Shown in pieces: positions 8,216 through 16,668 of a stretch of 26,137 bases of DNA (its first letter is position 1; every line of letters starts with the position of its first letter). Position numbers and translations under genes: made by a program. The stretch is from Methylococcaceae bacterium (GTDB lineage Bacteria > Pseudomonadota > Gammaproteobacteria > Methylococcales > Methylomonadaceae): positions 1-26,137 of the forward strand of contig JAKIVF010000041.1 of NCBI GenBank assembly GCA_021647145.1. Reading direction: 5' to 3'. The notes under the pieces are model-generated. The model searched no databases. It worked only from the letters and a program-made list of their open reading frames with translations, and was not told where the DNA came from.

Positions 8216-8905
8216 TCTTATTTTTTTGATAGTGTTAGCTGTAATTGCACCAGAATGAAGAGCACTTGCAACCAGTGCATAGTAAATGCCTATTTTTTTG
8301 AGCGCCAATAAATCTTTTTCATTTCTTACCCCGCCGGCAGCAATAATATTCTTTTCTGGATGTTTTTGACAAAAACTTTCAAGCCTATTTAAATCAGGAC
8401 CACTATTTTTTCCAACAAACGCCAAGCTCATAATAATAATATTTTGTGGCCATAATTTTGCATTATTAAGTAATTCTTTCGGCCCAATGTAACCTTGGTT
8501 AGGGAAAAAATCTAAAGAAAGGATATTGTTTTGTAGAAGGTAGCTTGTATCATACGAAATTGTTTCTTTTTGATATTCAGACCCAACCACTGATTTCTGA
8601 TTTTTATATTGAGACTTTGATAGTTTTTCTATCCTTTTACCATTATCAATCCAAAATTCAATACCAGGGTGTTTACTAATAACCTGATTAATCAATTTAT
8701 CGTTGCTACCTGTATTAGTAATAGCATTTAAGTCTGCAATATATACTATGCCGAAAGGATAAATAGATAAAAAACCTTTGAGAATATCTTGAAGAGAATT
8801 AGAAAAGCATAAAGTTGACTTTATCGGCTGATAGGTTTCACGTTTTCCCTGCTGGGCAGAAACAACTAATCCATTTTTTATGTCAATGACAGGGATTATT
8901 TTCAT
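8189..8905 (-). CDS. HisA-like TIM-barrel protein (ORF9-like, COG1411)
   Basis: A protein of about 238 residues related to phosphoribosyl isomerase HisA. The family start MKIIPVIDIKNGLVV supports the ATG at 8905; an upstream in-frame ATG at 8944 would add 13 poorly fitting residues and lacks a ribosome site. Other blocks are IVYIADLNAI (strand 2 of the barrel), ILSLDFFPNQGYIGP, and the C-terminal IIAAGGVRNEKDL with VASALHSGAI, a phosphate-binding pattern. It is not the histidine-pathway enzyme by context: no his genes are near, and this family occurs with H4MPT and methylofuran genes in methylotrophs. Its reaction is, to my knowledge, not settled. It runs opposite to its neighbours, converging on fae and diverging from the MfnD-like gene. 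Confidence 0.85.
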   Translation of the reverse strand: MKIIPVIDIKNGLVVSAQQGKRETYQPIKSTLCFSNSLQDILKGFLSIYPFGIVYIADLNAITNTGSNDKLINQVISKHPGIEFWIDNGKRIEKLSKSQYKNQKSVVGSEYQKETISYDTSYLLQNNILSLDFFPNQGYIGPKELLNNAKLWPQNIIIMSLAFVGKNSGPDLNRLESFCQKHPEKNIIAAGGVRNEKDLLALKKIGIYYALVASALHSGAITANTIKKIRQKNTPVKN

Positions 8906-8960
8906 TAAGGTATTATAGAATTGGCTGGTGTAGTTTAGAAGCATAATAGCATTTAGAGAA

Positions 8961-9953
8961 ATGAAAATATTGATTTTTGAATTTATAACAGGGGGTGGAC
9001 TCGCTCAGAAGGATATATCCGAAGCATTATTTAATGAAGGGCAAATAATGTTAAAAGCTTTATTATCTGATCTTGTTTCTTTGCCGCATATTCAATTAAC
9101 GCTATTACTAGATTGCCGTAATAGAGAGTTAGAAATCCCAGAAAAAATTAACGTTGTCTGGGTGTCAAATGAACAAAATATTGATCAGTTTTTACTTGAA
9201 TTAATCGAAGCTTTTGATTTTGTATGGCCGGTTGCACCAGAAATGGATTTAGAGTTATATAAAGTGTCAGCTTCAGTTGAAGGAAAAGCCAAACGACTAC
9301 TTAATTCCTCATCTCAAGCCGTTGCAATATGTAGCGATAAATTATTAACAGCTCAAATATTGAAAAAAAATGGCTTAGCTGTTATCGAAACGTATTTATT
9401 AGATAGCTTTTTACAGAGCATAGAGAGTGGGGCATGGGTAATAAAGCCCAAAGATGGCGTTGGTTGTTTAAATAGCTATTATATTTCATGCCAGAATGAG
9501 TTTGATCGAATAAATACTCAGATTGCAGATAAAGGTCATTTTATTATTCAACCTTATATAACTGGAGAGCCGCTTAGTCTTTCATGTCTATTTAAAAATG
9601 GGGAAGCCTGGTTAATATGTTGTAATAGACAGCAAGTTGCAATTAAACAAAAAAAATTTGAACTTGAAGCTTGTGAGGTTAATATATCGACTAATAAGCG
9701 TCAACTTTATCAGCAGTTAATTGAAAAAATTGCCCAATCAATTACGGGTTTGTGGGGTTACGTAGGGATAGACATCATTCAGTCTGAATTTGAAATGCCT
9801 TTAATTCTGGAAATAAATCCTCGGCTGACAACCTCTTTTTCTGGAATAAATAAGGCAACAGGCATAAATATAGGAAAAGAAGTGATTAACTTGGTTGATA
9901 ACAAGCCTGCAATTCAGCATACTCGCAATAAACAAATTACAATTCAATTATAA
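8961..9953 (+). CDS. Tyramine/tyrosine-glutamate ligase-like ATP-grasp protein (MfnD-like)
   Basis: A 330-residue ATP-grasp enzyme of the COG1821 type. The start MKILIFEFITGGG is the family signature; GAWVIKPKDGVGCL at about 157-170 is the ATP-binding loop; FIIQPYITGEPLSLSCLF and YVGIDIIQ...LILEINPRLTTSF at about 268-295 give the adenine-side and metal-binding residues. Archaeal MfnD joins glutamate to tyramine in methanofuran synthesis. In methylotrophs the analogous cofactor, methylofuran, has been reported to carry tyrosine rather than tyramine, so the substrate here could be tyrosine. It starts 55 bases from the divergent HisA-like gene, with AGAGA before the ATG, and is followed after 9 bases by the MfnF-like gene, which supports a methylofuran role. 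Confidence 0.85.
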   Translation: MKILIFEFITGGGLAQKDISEALFNEGQIMLKALLSDLVSLPHIQLTLLLDCRNRELEIPEKINVVWVSNEQNIDQFLLELIEAFDFVWPVAPEMDLELYKVSASVEGKAKRLLNSSSQAVAICSDKLLTAQILKKNGLAVIETYLLDSFLQSIESGAWVIKPKDGVGCLNSYYISCQNEFDRINTQIADKGHFIIQPYITGEPLSLSCLFKNGEAWLICCNRQQVAIKQKKFELEACEVNISTNKRQLYQQLIEKIAQSITGLWGYVGIDIIQSEFEMPLILEINPRLTTSFSGINKATGINIGKEVINLVDNKPAIQHTRNKQITIQL

Positions 9954-9962
9954 GGAAAAATA

Positions 9963-11018
9963 ATGCAACAAAGCATTATAGGTTGGGATATAGGGGGGGC
10001 ACATATTAAAGCTGTTGTACTTGAGCCAAATGGAATGTTCTCTCAAATATACCAAACACCTTGTCCTTTATGGAAAGGAATAGGCTATCTAAATCGATCA
10101 GTAAAACAAGTATTATCAGAATTTCCACTTGGCGAATATCTTCATGTTATTACCATGACAGGTGAATTAGTTGATTTATTCGAGAGCAGAAACCAAGGTG
10201 TTGAGCAAATTATACAAGCGATGAAATCTGTTCTTTCAGAGCAATTTCTACTTATTTATGCGGGAGTTGATGGCTTTTTAAAACCGGACCAAATTAAAAC
10301 ACACCATCTTATTTCAATTGCTTCTGCCAATTGGCTGGCAAGTGCATCTTTAGTGGCGAGTATGCTAAATAATGGATTATTTATAGATATTGGAAGTACA
10401 ACTACAGATATTTTAGTCTTATCAGGGCATGAGGTAAAAGCCATTGGTTTTACTGATTTTGAGAGGATGCGTTCTGATGAACTTGTCTATACTGGCATTA
10501 TTAGAACAGCAGTGATGGCAGTAGCCCCGTCGGCCAATTTTCAAGGCCAGAAAATGGGATTAATGGCGGAGTATTTTGCGACCATGGCTGATGTTTATCG
10601 TTTAACAGGTGAGTTGAATGAAATCCACGATCAAACTGAAACAGCAGATGGAGCAGAAAAGTCAGTCGATGCAAGTGCAAAAAGATTATCCAGAATGACA
10701 GGGTATGAATATACAGAGGAAGAAATAGTTTTATGGAAACAGTTTGCTCAAGAAATAAAATCTCAGCAAAAAGATAAAATCAAACGCGCATGTGAAAGGC
10801 AACTTTCCCGGTATGTTATTTCAAACAAAGATTATTTTATAGGTGCTGGGGTAGGGCGGTTTTTGGTGAAACAAATTGCCGAAGGGTTAGGCTATCCCTA
10901 TTTGGATTTTACTGACTGTTTAAAAAGTAAGCATAAGAACTTATCATTATCAATTGCAGACTGTGCACCTGCCGCTTCGGTAGCCATGTTGGTATTTTTG
11001 CAGACACAGACTCAATGA
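9963..11018 (+). CDS. MfnF-like ASKHA protein (COG1548), methylofuran biosynthesis
   Basis: A 351-residue protein of the hydantoinase/acetate-kinase-like fold. IIGWDIGGAHIKAVVLE at the N-terminus is the phosphate-1 loop, and GLFIDIGSTTTDILVL at about 139-154 is the second nucleotide-binding block; IGAGVGRFLVKQIA lies near the C-terminus. Archaeal MfnF couples an aminomethylfuran phosphate unit to glutamyl-tyramine; the bacterial relatives are inferred to do the matching step for methylofuran. Often annotated only as a hydantoinase-like protein. It follows the MfnD-like gene by 9 bases with a good ribosome site (AAGGA), so the two probably form an operon. The mfnB and mfnE partners are not in this window. 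Confidence 0.85.
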   Translation: MQQSIIGWDIGGAHIKAVVLEPNGMFSQIYQTPCPLWKGIGYLNRSVKQVLSEFPLGEYLHVITMTGELVDLFESRNQGVEQIIQAMKSVLSEQFLLIYAGVDGFLKPDQIKTHHLISIASANWLASASLVASMLNNGLFIDIGSTTTDILVLSGHEVKAIGFTDFERMRSDELVYTGIIRTAVMAVAPSANFQGQKMGLMAEYFATMADVYRLTGELNEIHDQTETADGAEKSVDASAKRLSRMTGYEYTEEEIVLWKQFAQEIKSQQKDKIKRACERQLSRYVISNKDYFIGAGVGRFLVKQIAEGLGYPYLDFTDCLKSKHKNLSLSIADCAPAASVAMLVFLQTQTQ

Positions 11019-11338
11019 TGTATTTTTTATTCGAGTTTTAAGTAGAAAAAAGCAATTAACTGGATACCTTGGGTCAGTGCGTATTCGTCGAAAAAGTAGC
11101 GTAGTTTTTCGGCAGATTAAACTAACAGGCTAATTTTTCTAGGATTATTTGAGCAACCTTTATGAGTCGTACTATGATACTTGGTGTATCAACACTTTTC
11201 CTAATTTTGCGAAGTATAAGAAAGGTTGATAGCCAATTTATTCAAGAGCAAAGCAAAATCTTCACGGAATATATTCTTGCGAGGAATTTCAGAATAGAAG
11301 CTATATGTTTTTGCTTTAAAAAATCTAAAAAACTTAGT
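11019..11338. other. Gap between converging genes; weak hairpin, no gene recognised
   Basis: CGAAAAA at 11089-11095 pairs with TTTTTCG at 11105-11111 around a short spacer, a possible weak terminator for the MfnF-like gene. An open frame of 84 codons from 11162 runs into the antisense of the next gene; its composition (Lys, Phe, Ile-rich) and lack of a ribosome site argue against a real gene. Nothing else was recognised. Confidence 0.4.
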
Positions 11339-12007
11339 TTAGGTAGAAAAGTTTTCCAGAATATGATTTATTTTATCAATCATTGTTTGGTGATTAAGAT
11401 AGTCAATAGCAATTAAAAACTGCTGTTTATTATGGAGCAAACTTAAGGAAGGGTAAGAACGTATCCCCATATTTCTTGATAATTTAATTTCACTCTGCAA
11501 TTCGTTTTTTATTGCCATACTGTCAAGGTCTTTTAAAAATTTAATTAAATCTAACCCGACTTCTATGGCGCATTCTTGAAGCGTTGTTTGTAATGATGGG
11601 TTTTTGGCATGTTTATAATATGCTTTTTGAATAGCATCTATTATTTTAGTTTCAAATTTGGAATCTTGTTTTCTAGCCGCTAAGATTGCTCTGCAAGCAG
11701 GAAAAGTCGAACGAAAAGGGGTGTTTAATTTCCAAAAGTCAAAATTAAACTGAATATTAGGAACAGTATTTTCTATTTGTCGCCAAATTGCCTGAATGTT
11801 TTTTTGTAACGCTATTGGCATAGGTTCTGTTGTATCAGCTGCTAAACCGCCAAGTAAATATTGAATGCGAATAGAGGAAGGTAGATTTTTGAGTAATTGA
11901 GTTAAGCTTGAGTTGAAGGCATAGCACCAGCTACACATTGGGTCGTGAATATATAATAGACGGGGCTGCAAGCTAAACTTGCTGATTACTGTACTAACTT
12001 TCTTCAA
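11339..12007 (-). CDS. DsbA/FrnE-like thioredoxin-fold protein, cytoplasmic
   Basis: About 222 residues with the thiol-oxidoreductase motif CSWC near residue 25 in the context LLYIHDPMCSWCYAF, followed by the helical insertion region typical of DsbA/2-hydroxychromene-isomerase-type proteins and a cis-Pro-like segment SYPSLSLL near residue 182. There is no signal peptide, so it should work in the cytoplasm. The reading frame begins with TTG at 12007, overlapping the 3' end of mltD by 14 bases; no nearby ATG exists before the active site, so the exact start is uncertain. Coupling to mltD suggests one transcript. The partner protein is unknown; a role in thiol or protein repair is a family-based guess. 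Confidence 0.82.
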   Translation of the reverse strand: MKKVSTVISKFSLQPRLLYIHDPMCSWCYAFNSSLTQLLKNLPSSIRIQYLLGGLAADTTEPMPIALQKNIQAIWRQIENTVPNIQFNFDFWKLNTPFRSTFPACRAILAARKQDSKFETKIIDAIQKAYYKHAKNPSLQTTLQECAIEVGLDLIKFLKDLDSMAIKNELQSEIKLSRNMGIRSYPSLSLLHNKQQFLIAIDYLNHQTMIDKINHILENFST

Positions 12008-13424
12008 TGATCAATCTTTGACCCGGTTGTAATGTTTTTGTTAAAGAAATATTATTCCAGCGCGCAATATCTTTACTAAGTACAGAAAATTGGCGGGCAA
12101 TATCCCAGAATGTATCACCTTTTTTAACAATATAGGTTTGCCTGTTTAACTTTGCAGTTTTATCTGATGAACTAGGGATAAGGAGCATTTGTCCTGCTTT
12201 AATAATACCTTTGCTTGATAACTGGTTGTTTTGGCGTAATGCAACAACAGAAGTATTATATTTTTTTGCAATAATACTTAAGTTTTCACCCTGTTTTATT
12301 TTATGGCGATGTGCTTGTTTTATTCTGTCTTTTTTAGGTGTAATTGCCAATTGGTTTTTAAAATTATCAGCCTTATCAGCATGTACTAGTAAATTATAAA
12401 CACCTTCTTTGTTAATGCTCGAGCGTTTAAATGCAGGGTTTAAATTGAAGAAAACATCACTTGGCATGTTTGCCATTGTAGCTACAATTTCTAAATCAAA
12501 TGGAGACTGAATATCAACAACAGAAAAATAAGGTTTATTTGGAATATCAAGTAAAGAAATATTATATTTTTCGGCATTGGCAAAAATTTTAGCGATTGCC
12601 ATTAGCTTGGGAACATAATGCATTGTTTCTCCGTATAAAGACAAGGACCAATAATCGGTAGGTTTATTTCTTTTCTTGTTTTTGCGAATAGCCTGATTAA
12701 TATACCCATTTCCTGCGTTATATGAAGCGAGCGCTAAAGCCCAATCGTTATTGTTTGATTCGCTTAATTGTTTTAGATAAGTTGTTGCAGCTCGAGTGGA
12801 TTTATAGATGTCTTTACGGCCGTCGTACCACCAGTTTTGTTTTAGGCCAAATAAACGACCAGTTGCGGGCATAAATTGCCAAAGTCCAAGTGCATTACTT
12901 CTTGACCTTGCATTTGGTTTAAACGCGCTTTCTACTACAGGGAGTAAAGCAAGTTCACCAGGTATTTGTTTTTCTTCAATTTCATCAAGAATAAAATACA
13001 GATAAGGAGCTGCTCGTTGCTGGATTTTAGTAATAAATTTAGGGTGTTTAAGGTACTTTTGTATTTCTCGCTCAATACGGGCATTATGAATTTCTGGTAA
13101 AGCATAGAGTGAAAGTAACCGGTCCCAGATTGTTTTATGTACATGTTGAGTTGCTTTTGGCTTGTTTATAGCTAACGGTTTAGCTTTGCTTAAAGCTACA
13201 GTAGATTCGGCTTCTATTGCAGTAGAAAAACTATCTGCAATGTGATTTGGATACGGTGTTTCTGGCTGAATACGGAATGATTCTGTATAAAGTTGCTGGT
13301 TGATAGAAGGGGGTATCTCGTTGAAAAAAACGTGTTTTGTAGTTTTTTCAGTACATCCAGTTGTGATGAGAATAATCAAATACAGTAAATAGTTAGCTGA
13401 CCTGATAGAATTAGAGTTGGACAT
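11994..13424 (-). CDS. mltD: Membrane-bound lytic murein transglycosylase D
   Basis: MltD cleaves peptidoglycan glycan strands with formation of 1,6-anhydromuropeptides, acting from the periplasmic side. The 476-residue product has a lipoprotein signal with lipobox TTGC (Cys24), an SLT-type catalytic domain at about 145-270 with the catalytic Glu in LLPVVESAFKP, then SNALGLWQFMPATGR and ALASYNAGNGYINQAI, and two C-terminal LysM peptidoglycan-binding domains at about 380-422 and 430-475 (IKQGENLSIIAKKY and VKKGDTFWDIARQF). Length and order fit MltD. It is divergent from the yafS-like gene across 83 bases, a conserved gammaproteobacterial arrangement, and shares its 3' end with the thioredoxin-fold gene. 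Confidence 0.95.
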   Translation of the reverse strand: MSNSNSIRSANYLLYLIILITTGCTEKTTKHVFFNEIPPSINQQLYTESFRIQPETPYPNHIADSFSTAIEAESTVALSKAKPLAINKPKATQHVHKTIWDRLLSLYALPEIHNARIEREIQKYLKHPKFITKIQQRAAPYLYFILDEIEEKQIPGELALLPVVESAFKPNARSRSNALGLWQFMPATGRLFGLKQNWWYDGRKDIYKSTRAATTYLKQLSESNNNDWALALASYNAGNGYINQAIRKNKKRNKPTDYWSLSLYGETMHYVPKLMAIAKIFANAEKYNISLLDIPNKPYFSVVDIQSPFDLEIVATMANMPSDVFFNLNPAFKRSSINKEGVYNLLVHADKADNFKNQLAITPKKDRIKQAHRHKIKQGENLSIIAKKYNTSVVALRQNNQLSSKGIIKAGQMLLIPSSSDKTAKLNRQTYIVKKGDTFWDIARQFSVLSKDIARWNNISLTKTLQPGQRLIIEES

Positions 13425-13507
13425 TACCTATAACTGGATTTATTAAATATTTTATATGATATTTCAAGTGTATATCAAAATTCATTAAATTTCTTAGTAT
13501 TTGATCT

Positions 13508-14227
13508 ATGAAACGAAAGTTTTTATTTTCTTTTTTTGAAACGCCACAAGGTAAATTATTATTGCAACAAGAAAAGAAATACCTTATTCATTCAATATCA
13601 GTGGGTTGCAAACAAACTATCCTACAGTTAGGTGGGCTGGGGTGGGAAAAAGATTTTATAGACTGTACCTTATATAAAAATTATAGCATTCTTGATGCTA
13701 AAGGAAAGGGATGTGAGGAAGCCCAAAAAATCCGTGCAAATTCTTTCAGATTGCCTATTCAAAGTGAAAGTGTTGATTTAGTTCTTGTTCCTCATTTAAT
13801 TGAATTTGATGTCAATCGTTTTCAAACCATGAGAGAAATTGAACGGATACTAAAGCCAGGAGGTGATGTTATAATTATATCGCTTAACCCATGGAATATC
13901 TGGGTTCGTTTGCAATCAATATGGAACAAAAAAATGTCAGACTCATGGCGGAGTTACTTGGTTTCACGGAGTAGAATTGCTGATTGGCTTAAGTTATTAA
14001 ATTTCGAAATAAAAATAACTTCGGAATTTAGCATAGATACAATTGTAAATACACCTGAAAGATTTAATATGGGAAGGATGACTTTTTTTTCAATGGCCTA
14101 TGCTGTTAAAGCAGTTAAAAGACAATATACTTTGATACCGCTAACCCCTGTAAAGGCTGAGTCTTCAAGACTTGTTTCTGCTATAGCCGGATTAAAATCT
14201 ACAACACACAGGAATAATGAAAAATGA
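13508..14227 (+). CDS. SAM-dependent methyltransferase, YafS-like
   Basis: A class I methyltransferase-type protein of 239 residues. The region ILQLGGLGWEKDF at about 38-50 replaces the usual glycine-rich SAM loop, ANSFRLPIQSESVDLVLVPH at about 78-97 is the motif equivalent to post-motif I and II, and MREIERILKPGGDVIIIS at about 110-127 is the common post-II block. The substrate is unknown. The position between divergent mltD and downstream rnhA is that of yafS in enterobacteria, which supports the assignment. It overlaps rnhA by 4 bases (ATGA), so the two are translationally coupled. Confidence 0.88.
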   Translation: MKRKFLFSFFETPQGKLLLQQEKKYLIHSISVGCKQTILQLGGLGWEKDFIDCTLYKNYSILDAKGKGCEEAQKIRANSFRLPIQSESVDLVLVPHLIEFDVNRFQTMREIERILKPGGDVIIISLNPWNIWVRLQSIWNKKMSDSWRSYLVSRSRIADWLKLLNFEIKITSEFSIDTIVNTPERFNMGRMTFFSMAYAVKAVKRQYTLIPLTPVKAESSRLVSAIAGLKSTTHRNNEK

Positions 14228-14655
14228 CTGACGTAGTCACTATTTATACGGATGGCGCGTGTAAAGGCAACCCGGGTCCGGGTGGCTGGGGAGTATTTAT
14301 GGAATATAAGTCGAATGAAAAAGAATTATATGGTGGTGAGCAAGAAACCACCAATAATCGGATGGAGTTAATGGCCGCCATTGTCGCACTTGAATCCTTA
14401 AACACAAGTTGTCAGGTTGCGTTGCATACAGATTCTAAATATGTATTACAAGGTATTACGGAGTGGATGGATAACTGGAAAAAAAGAGGGTGGAAGACAG
14501 CAGCAAAAAAACCAGTGAAAAATGAAGATTTATGGCGGAGATTAGATTCTGCTATAGAAGAACATAGGATAGACTGGGTGTGGGTAAAAGGTCATTCTGG
14601 TGATAAAGGGAATGATAAAGCGGATATGCTAGCAAATAAGGGGGTGCCGGGATAA
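14224..14655 (+). CDS. rnhA: Ribonuclease HI
   Basis: RNase HI cuts the RNA strand of RNA-DNA hybrids in the cytoplasm. The 143-residue product carries all catalytic acids in their standard settings: Asp in IYTDGACKGNPGPGGWG, Glu in TTNNRMELMAAI, Asp in ALHTDSKYVLQGI and Asp in WVKGHSGDKGNDKADMLAN, plus the flexible His of GHSG. Length is normal. It overlaps the methyltransferase gene by 4 bases. The dnaQ gene commonly found downstream or divergent at this locus is not present. Confidence 0.98.
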   Translation: MTDVVTIYTDGACKGNPGPGGWGVFMEYKSNEKELYGGEQETTNNRMELMAAIVALESLNTSCQVALHTDSKYVLQGITEWMDNWKKRGWKTAAKKPVKNEDLWRRLDSAIEEHRIDWVWVKGHSGDKGNDKADMLANKGVPG

Positions 14656-14947
14656 ACAAAAAAAGCTGAGTCATAAACCTTAGACATTTGACTTGTACAA
14701 AAAAAATAAGAAGGGCTAAAGGTTTTTAAACTTTATCTCTTCGGTGTTGTTTAAAATAGTTACGTAGCTTGCTATGTGCCCCAGTAATTTCTCTTGCATT
14801 TATACTACACACATTCATGTGTTAGTTGAAGATGAAAGCAAACCCTGCATAAAATATTTGTGGTCAGGCACTTAAATATACAAAAAGTGATCTAGGAGCT
14901 GGATAGGCGCTCATCCAATACTCATGGTGTTTCAGATTTAAAAAAAT
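14656..14947. promoter_or_regulatory. Leader region of the aryl-polyene-type operon
   Basis: This 292-base gap separates rnhA from the first pigment gene. It has no recognisable gene. A perfect 6-bp inverted repeat, ACACAT (14809-14814) and ATGTGT (14817-14822), could be an operator, and TAAAG/CTTTA near 14718-14735 could form a weak hairpin after rnhA. Since all eleven genes downstream overlap or nearly touch, the operon promoter should be here, but no convincing -35/-10 pair was found by eye. Confidence 0.35.
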
Positions 14948-15643
14948 ATGTATCAAGACTTTATAGTGCAAAAATGGAGTATTTGGCCCCCATTAGAAGG
15001 ACAAGAGAGTGATAGTTTAGCTCAAAATGAGTTACTTTCTTTTGTCCCCAAAATGTTAAAACGACGTTTAAGTCCTTTGGCTCGAATCGTCTTTTGCGCG
15101 GCAAGCCAATGTATTGAAGAAGGAACATATCTTCCTGCTGTTTTTAGTTCAACCCATGGTGAGTTAGCTAAATCCTTTAAAATGATGGAAATGATTGAGC
15201 AAGGAGAAGAAATATCACCCACTGCTTTTAGCCTTTCTGTTCATAATTCAATAGCAGGTTTGTTTGCTATGGCCTATAAAAATAAACAACAATGTGTTGT
15301 TGTGGCTCCAGGGGAAGAAGGTCTGGCTGCTGCTTTTATTGAAGCAATAGGATTGCTTCAAGAAGGGGTAGATGACGTATTAATGGTTTTGTATGATGAA
15401 CCCCTAGAGGCTTTTTATCCATCATCACCTTATAAATTATCTATGGCTACTAGTTGCGCCTTAGCATTGCGTATTGGAAAAAAGGGTTTTGGTACTTCTC
15501 TTCGATTAAGCATGCAGTCAGAAGTAGGGGATGATGGTGAACAACCTTTGCAAGTTCCTTTGATGATTCAGTTTTTGGCAGGAAAACAAGAAAAATTAAT
15601 TTTACAAACACCTCGCCACAGTTGGTGTTGGGAAAAAAGATGA
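14948..15643 (+). CDS. Beta-ketoacyl synthase-like chain-length factor (ApeC-like)
   Basis: About 231 residues of the short ketoacyl-synthase-like family that opens many aryl-polyene clusters. SPLARIVFCAASQCI, PAVFSSTHGEL, SLSVHNSIAGLFAMAYKN and ALALRI are the family landmarks. The active-site Cys of true ketosynthases is replaced by Ser/Thr in the FSSTHGE segment, so it should not condense acyl chains; in the Xenorhabdus APE system the matching protein (ApeC) pairs with the ketosynthase ApeO as chain-length factor. No ApeO-type gene is in this window. The ribosome site before the ATG is poor. It is the first gene of the operon and overlaps the next by 4 bases. Confidence 0.82.
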   Translation: MYQDFIVQKWSIWPPLEGQESDSLAQNELLSFVPKMLKRRLSPLARIVFCAASQCIEEGTYLPAVFSSTHGELAKSFKMMEMIEQGEEISPTAFSLSVHNSIAGLFAMAYKNKQQCVVVAPGEEGLAAAFIEAIGLLQEGVDDVLMVLYDEPLEAFYPSSPYKLSMATSCALALRIGKKGFGTSLRLSMQSEVGDDGEQPLQVPLMIQFLAGKQEKLILQTPRHSWCWEKR

Positions 15644-16404
15644 CAAACGCCCTCAATTATTATTGGCGTTTGATTGCAACGGGGGTTAGTTTTTTTACTT
15701 TTGGAGTGGGGGGTATTATTCTTCGGGTGTTTGTTTTTCCACTACTTAATCTTTTACCTGTTAAAGATAATAAAAAAAATCGACGAGGACAATTAGCTGT
15801 TCATTGTAGTTTTTATCTATTTATAGGCTTAATGCATAGGTTAGGTGTGATGACTTATAAAATTGATGGATTAGAAAAGCTAAATAGACCCGGACAGTTA
15901 ATTTTGGCTAATCATCCAACACTGATTGATATTGTTTTTCTAATCAGCAGAATTCCAGCTGCTAACTGTATAGTGAAAGAAAGTTTATGGCACAACTCTT
16001 TTATAAAAGGAGCGGTGACTAATGCAGGTTATATCAGCAATGGTGATTCTGAAAAAATGGTGAGTGAATGTGTGGCTTATTTAAAATCAGGCGGTACGCT
16101 TGTTATTTTTCCAGAAGGCACAAGAACCGTGTTTAATCAACCGTATAAATTTCAACGAGGTGCGGCACATATTGCATTACAGGCAAATGTTATTGTGACT
16201 CCCGTTATAATATCCTGTAACCCAAGCACTTTAACTAAGCAGGAAAAATGGTACCAGATCCCAAATCGGCGTTTTCATTTGTCGATGCGGGTAGGAGATG
16301 ATATGGTACTTGACGATTTTTTAAAAATAGAACCAAAAACGATTGCCGTGCGGCGATTTAACCACTATTTACAGAACTATTTTAGTCAACAAAGAGAAGA
16401 GTAA
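15640..16404 (+). CDS. Lysophospholipid-acyltransferase-like protein (ApeD-like)
   Basis: A 254-residue membrane-associated acyltransferase of the PlsC type. An N-terminal hydrophobic segment lies at about 12-32; the catalytic box NHPTLID (H-X4-D) is at about 91-97 and the substrate-binding FPEGTR at about 157-162. Start chosen at the ATG at 15640 because it overlaps the preceding stop as ATGA and is preceded by GGAAAAAAG; in-frame TTG/GTG codons just upstream are less likely. In APE clusters this protein is expected to move the acyl chain to or from a lipid carrier; acceptor unknown. Six bases separate it from the first acyl carrier protein. Confidence 0.86.
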   Translation: MTNALNYYWRLIATGVSFFTFGVGGIILRVFVFPLLNLLPVKDNKKNRRGQLAVHCSFYLFIGLMHRLGVMTYKIDGLEKLNRPGQLILANHPTLIDIVFLISRIPAANCIVKESLWHNSFIKGAVTNAGYISNGDSEKMVSECVAYLKSGGTLVIFPEGTRTVFNQPYKFQRGAAHIALQANVIVTPVIISCNPSTLTKQEKWYQIPNRRFHLSMRVGDDMVLDDFLKIEPKTIAVRRFNHYLQNYFSQQREE

Positions 16405-16410
16405 GGGCGT

Positions 16411-16668
16411 ATGGAAAATGAACTAAAACAATTGATTATCACTTCACTTGATCTGGAGGATATGAGTGTTGAAGATATAGATAGTCAGGAAGCACTATTT
16501 AATGAAGGCTTGGGTCTGGATTCAATTGATGCTTTGGAGTTAGGTTTAGCCATTAGAAAAAAATATGACGTTCGTATAGATGCAGAAAAAGATGACGTGG
16601 TTAAGATATTTGCCTCAGTGGCATCTCTAACTGAGTATATTGAATCTGAGCAGGCGAAAGATCAATGA
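16411..16668 (+). CDS. Acyl carrier protein 1 (ApeE-like)
   Basis: An 85-residue acyl carrier protein. The phosphopantetheine attachment site is Ser in GLGLDSIDALELGLAI at about residues 31-46. It would carry the growing polyene or the aryl starter as a thioester in the cytoplasm. It is followed by a second carrier protein with an ATGA overlap; paired ACPs are characteristic of aryl-polyene operons. Confidence 0.92.
   Translation: MENELKQLIITSLDLEDMSVEDIDSQEALFNEGLGLDSIDALELGLAIRKKYDVRIDAEKDDVVKIFASVASLTEYIESEQAKDQ

Noticed and set aside
8189..8905. Histidine biosynthesis gene hisA
   Set aside because: No his operon context; sequence and position fit the HisA-like family linked to H4MPT and methylofuran genes.
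11162..11416. 84-codon open frame between the MfnF-like gene and the thioredoxin-fold gene
   Set aside because: It overlaps the real minus-strand gene at its end, has no ribosome site and no recognisable motif.
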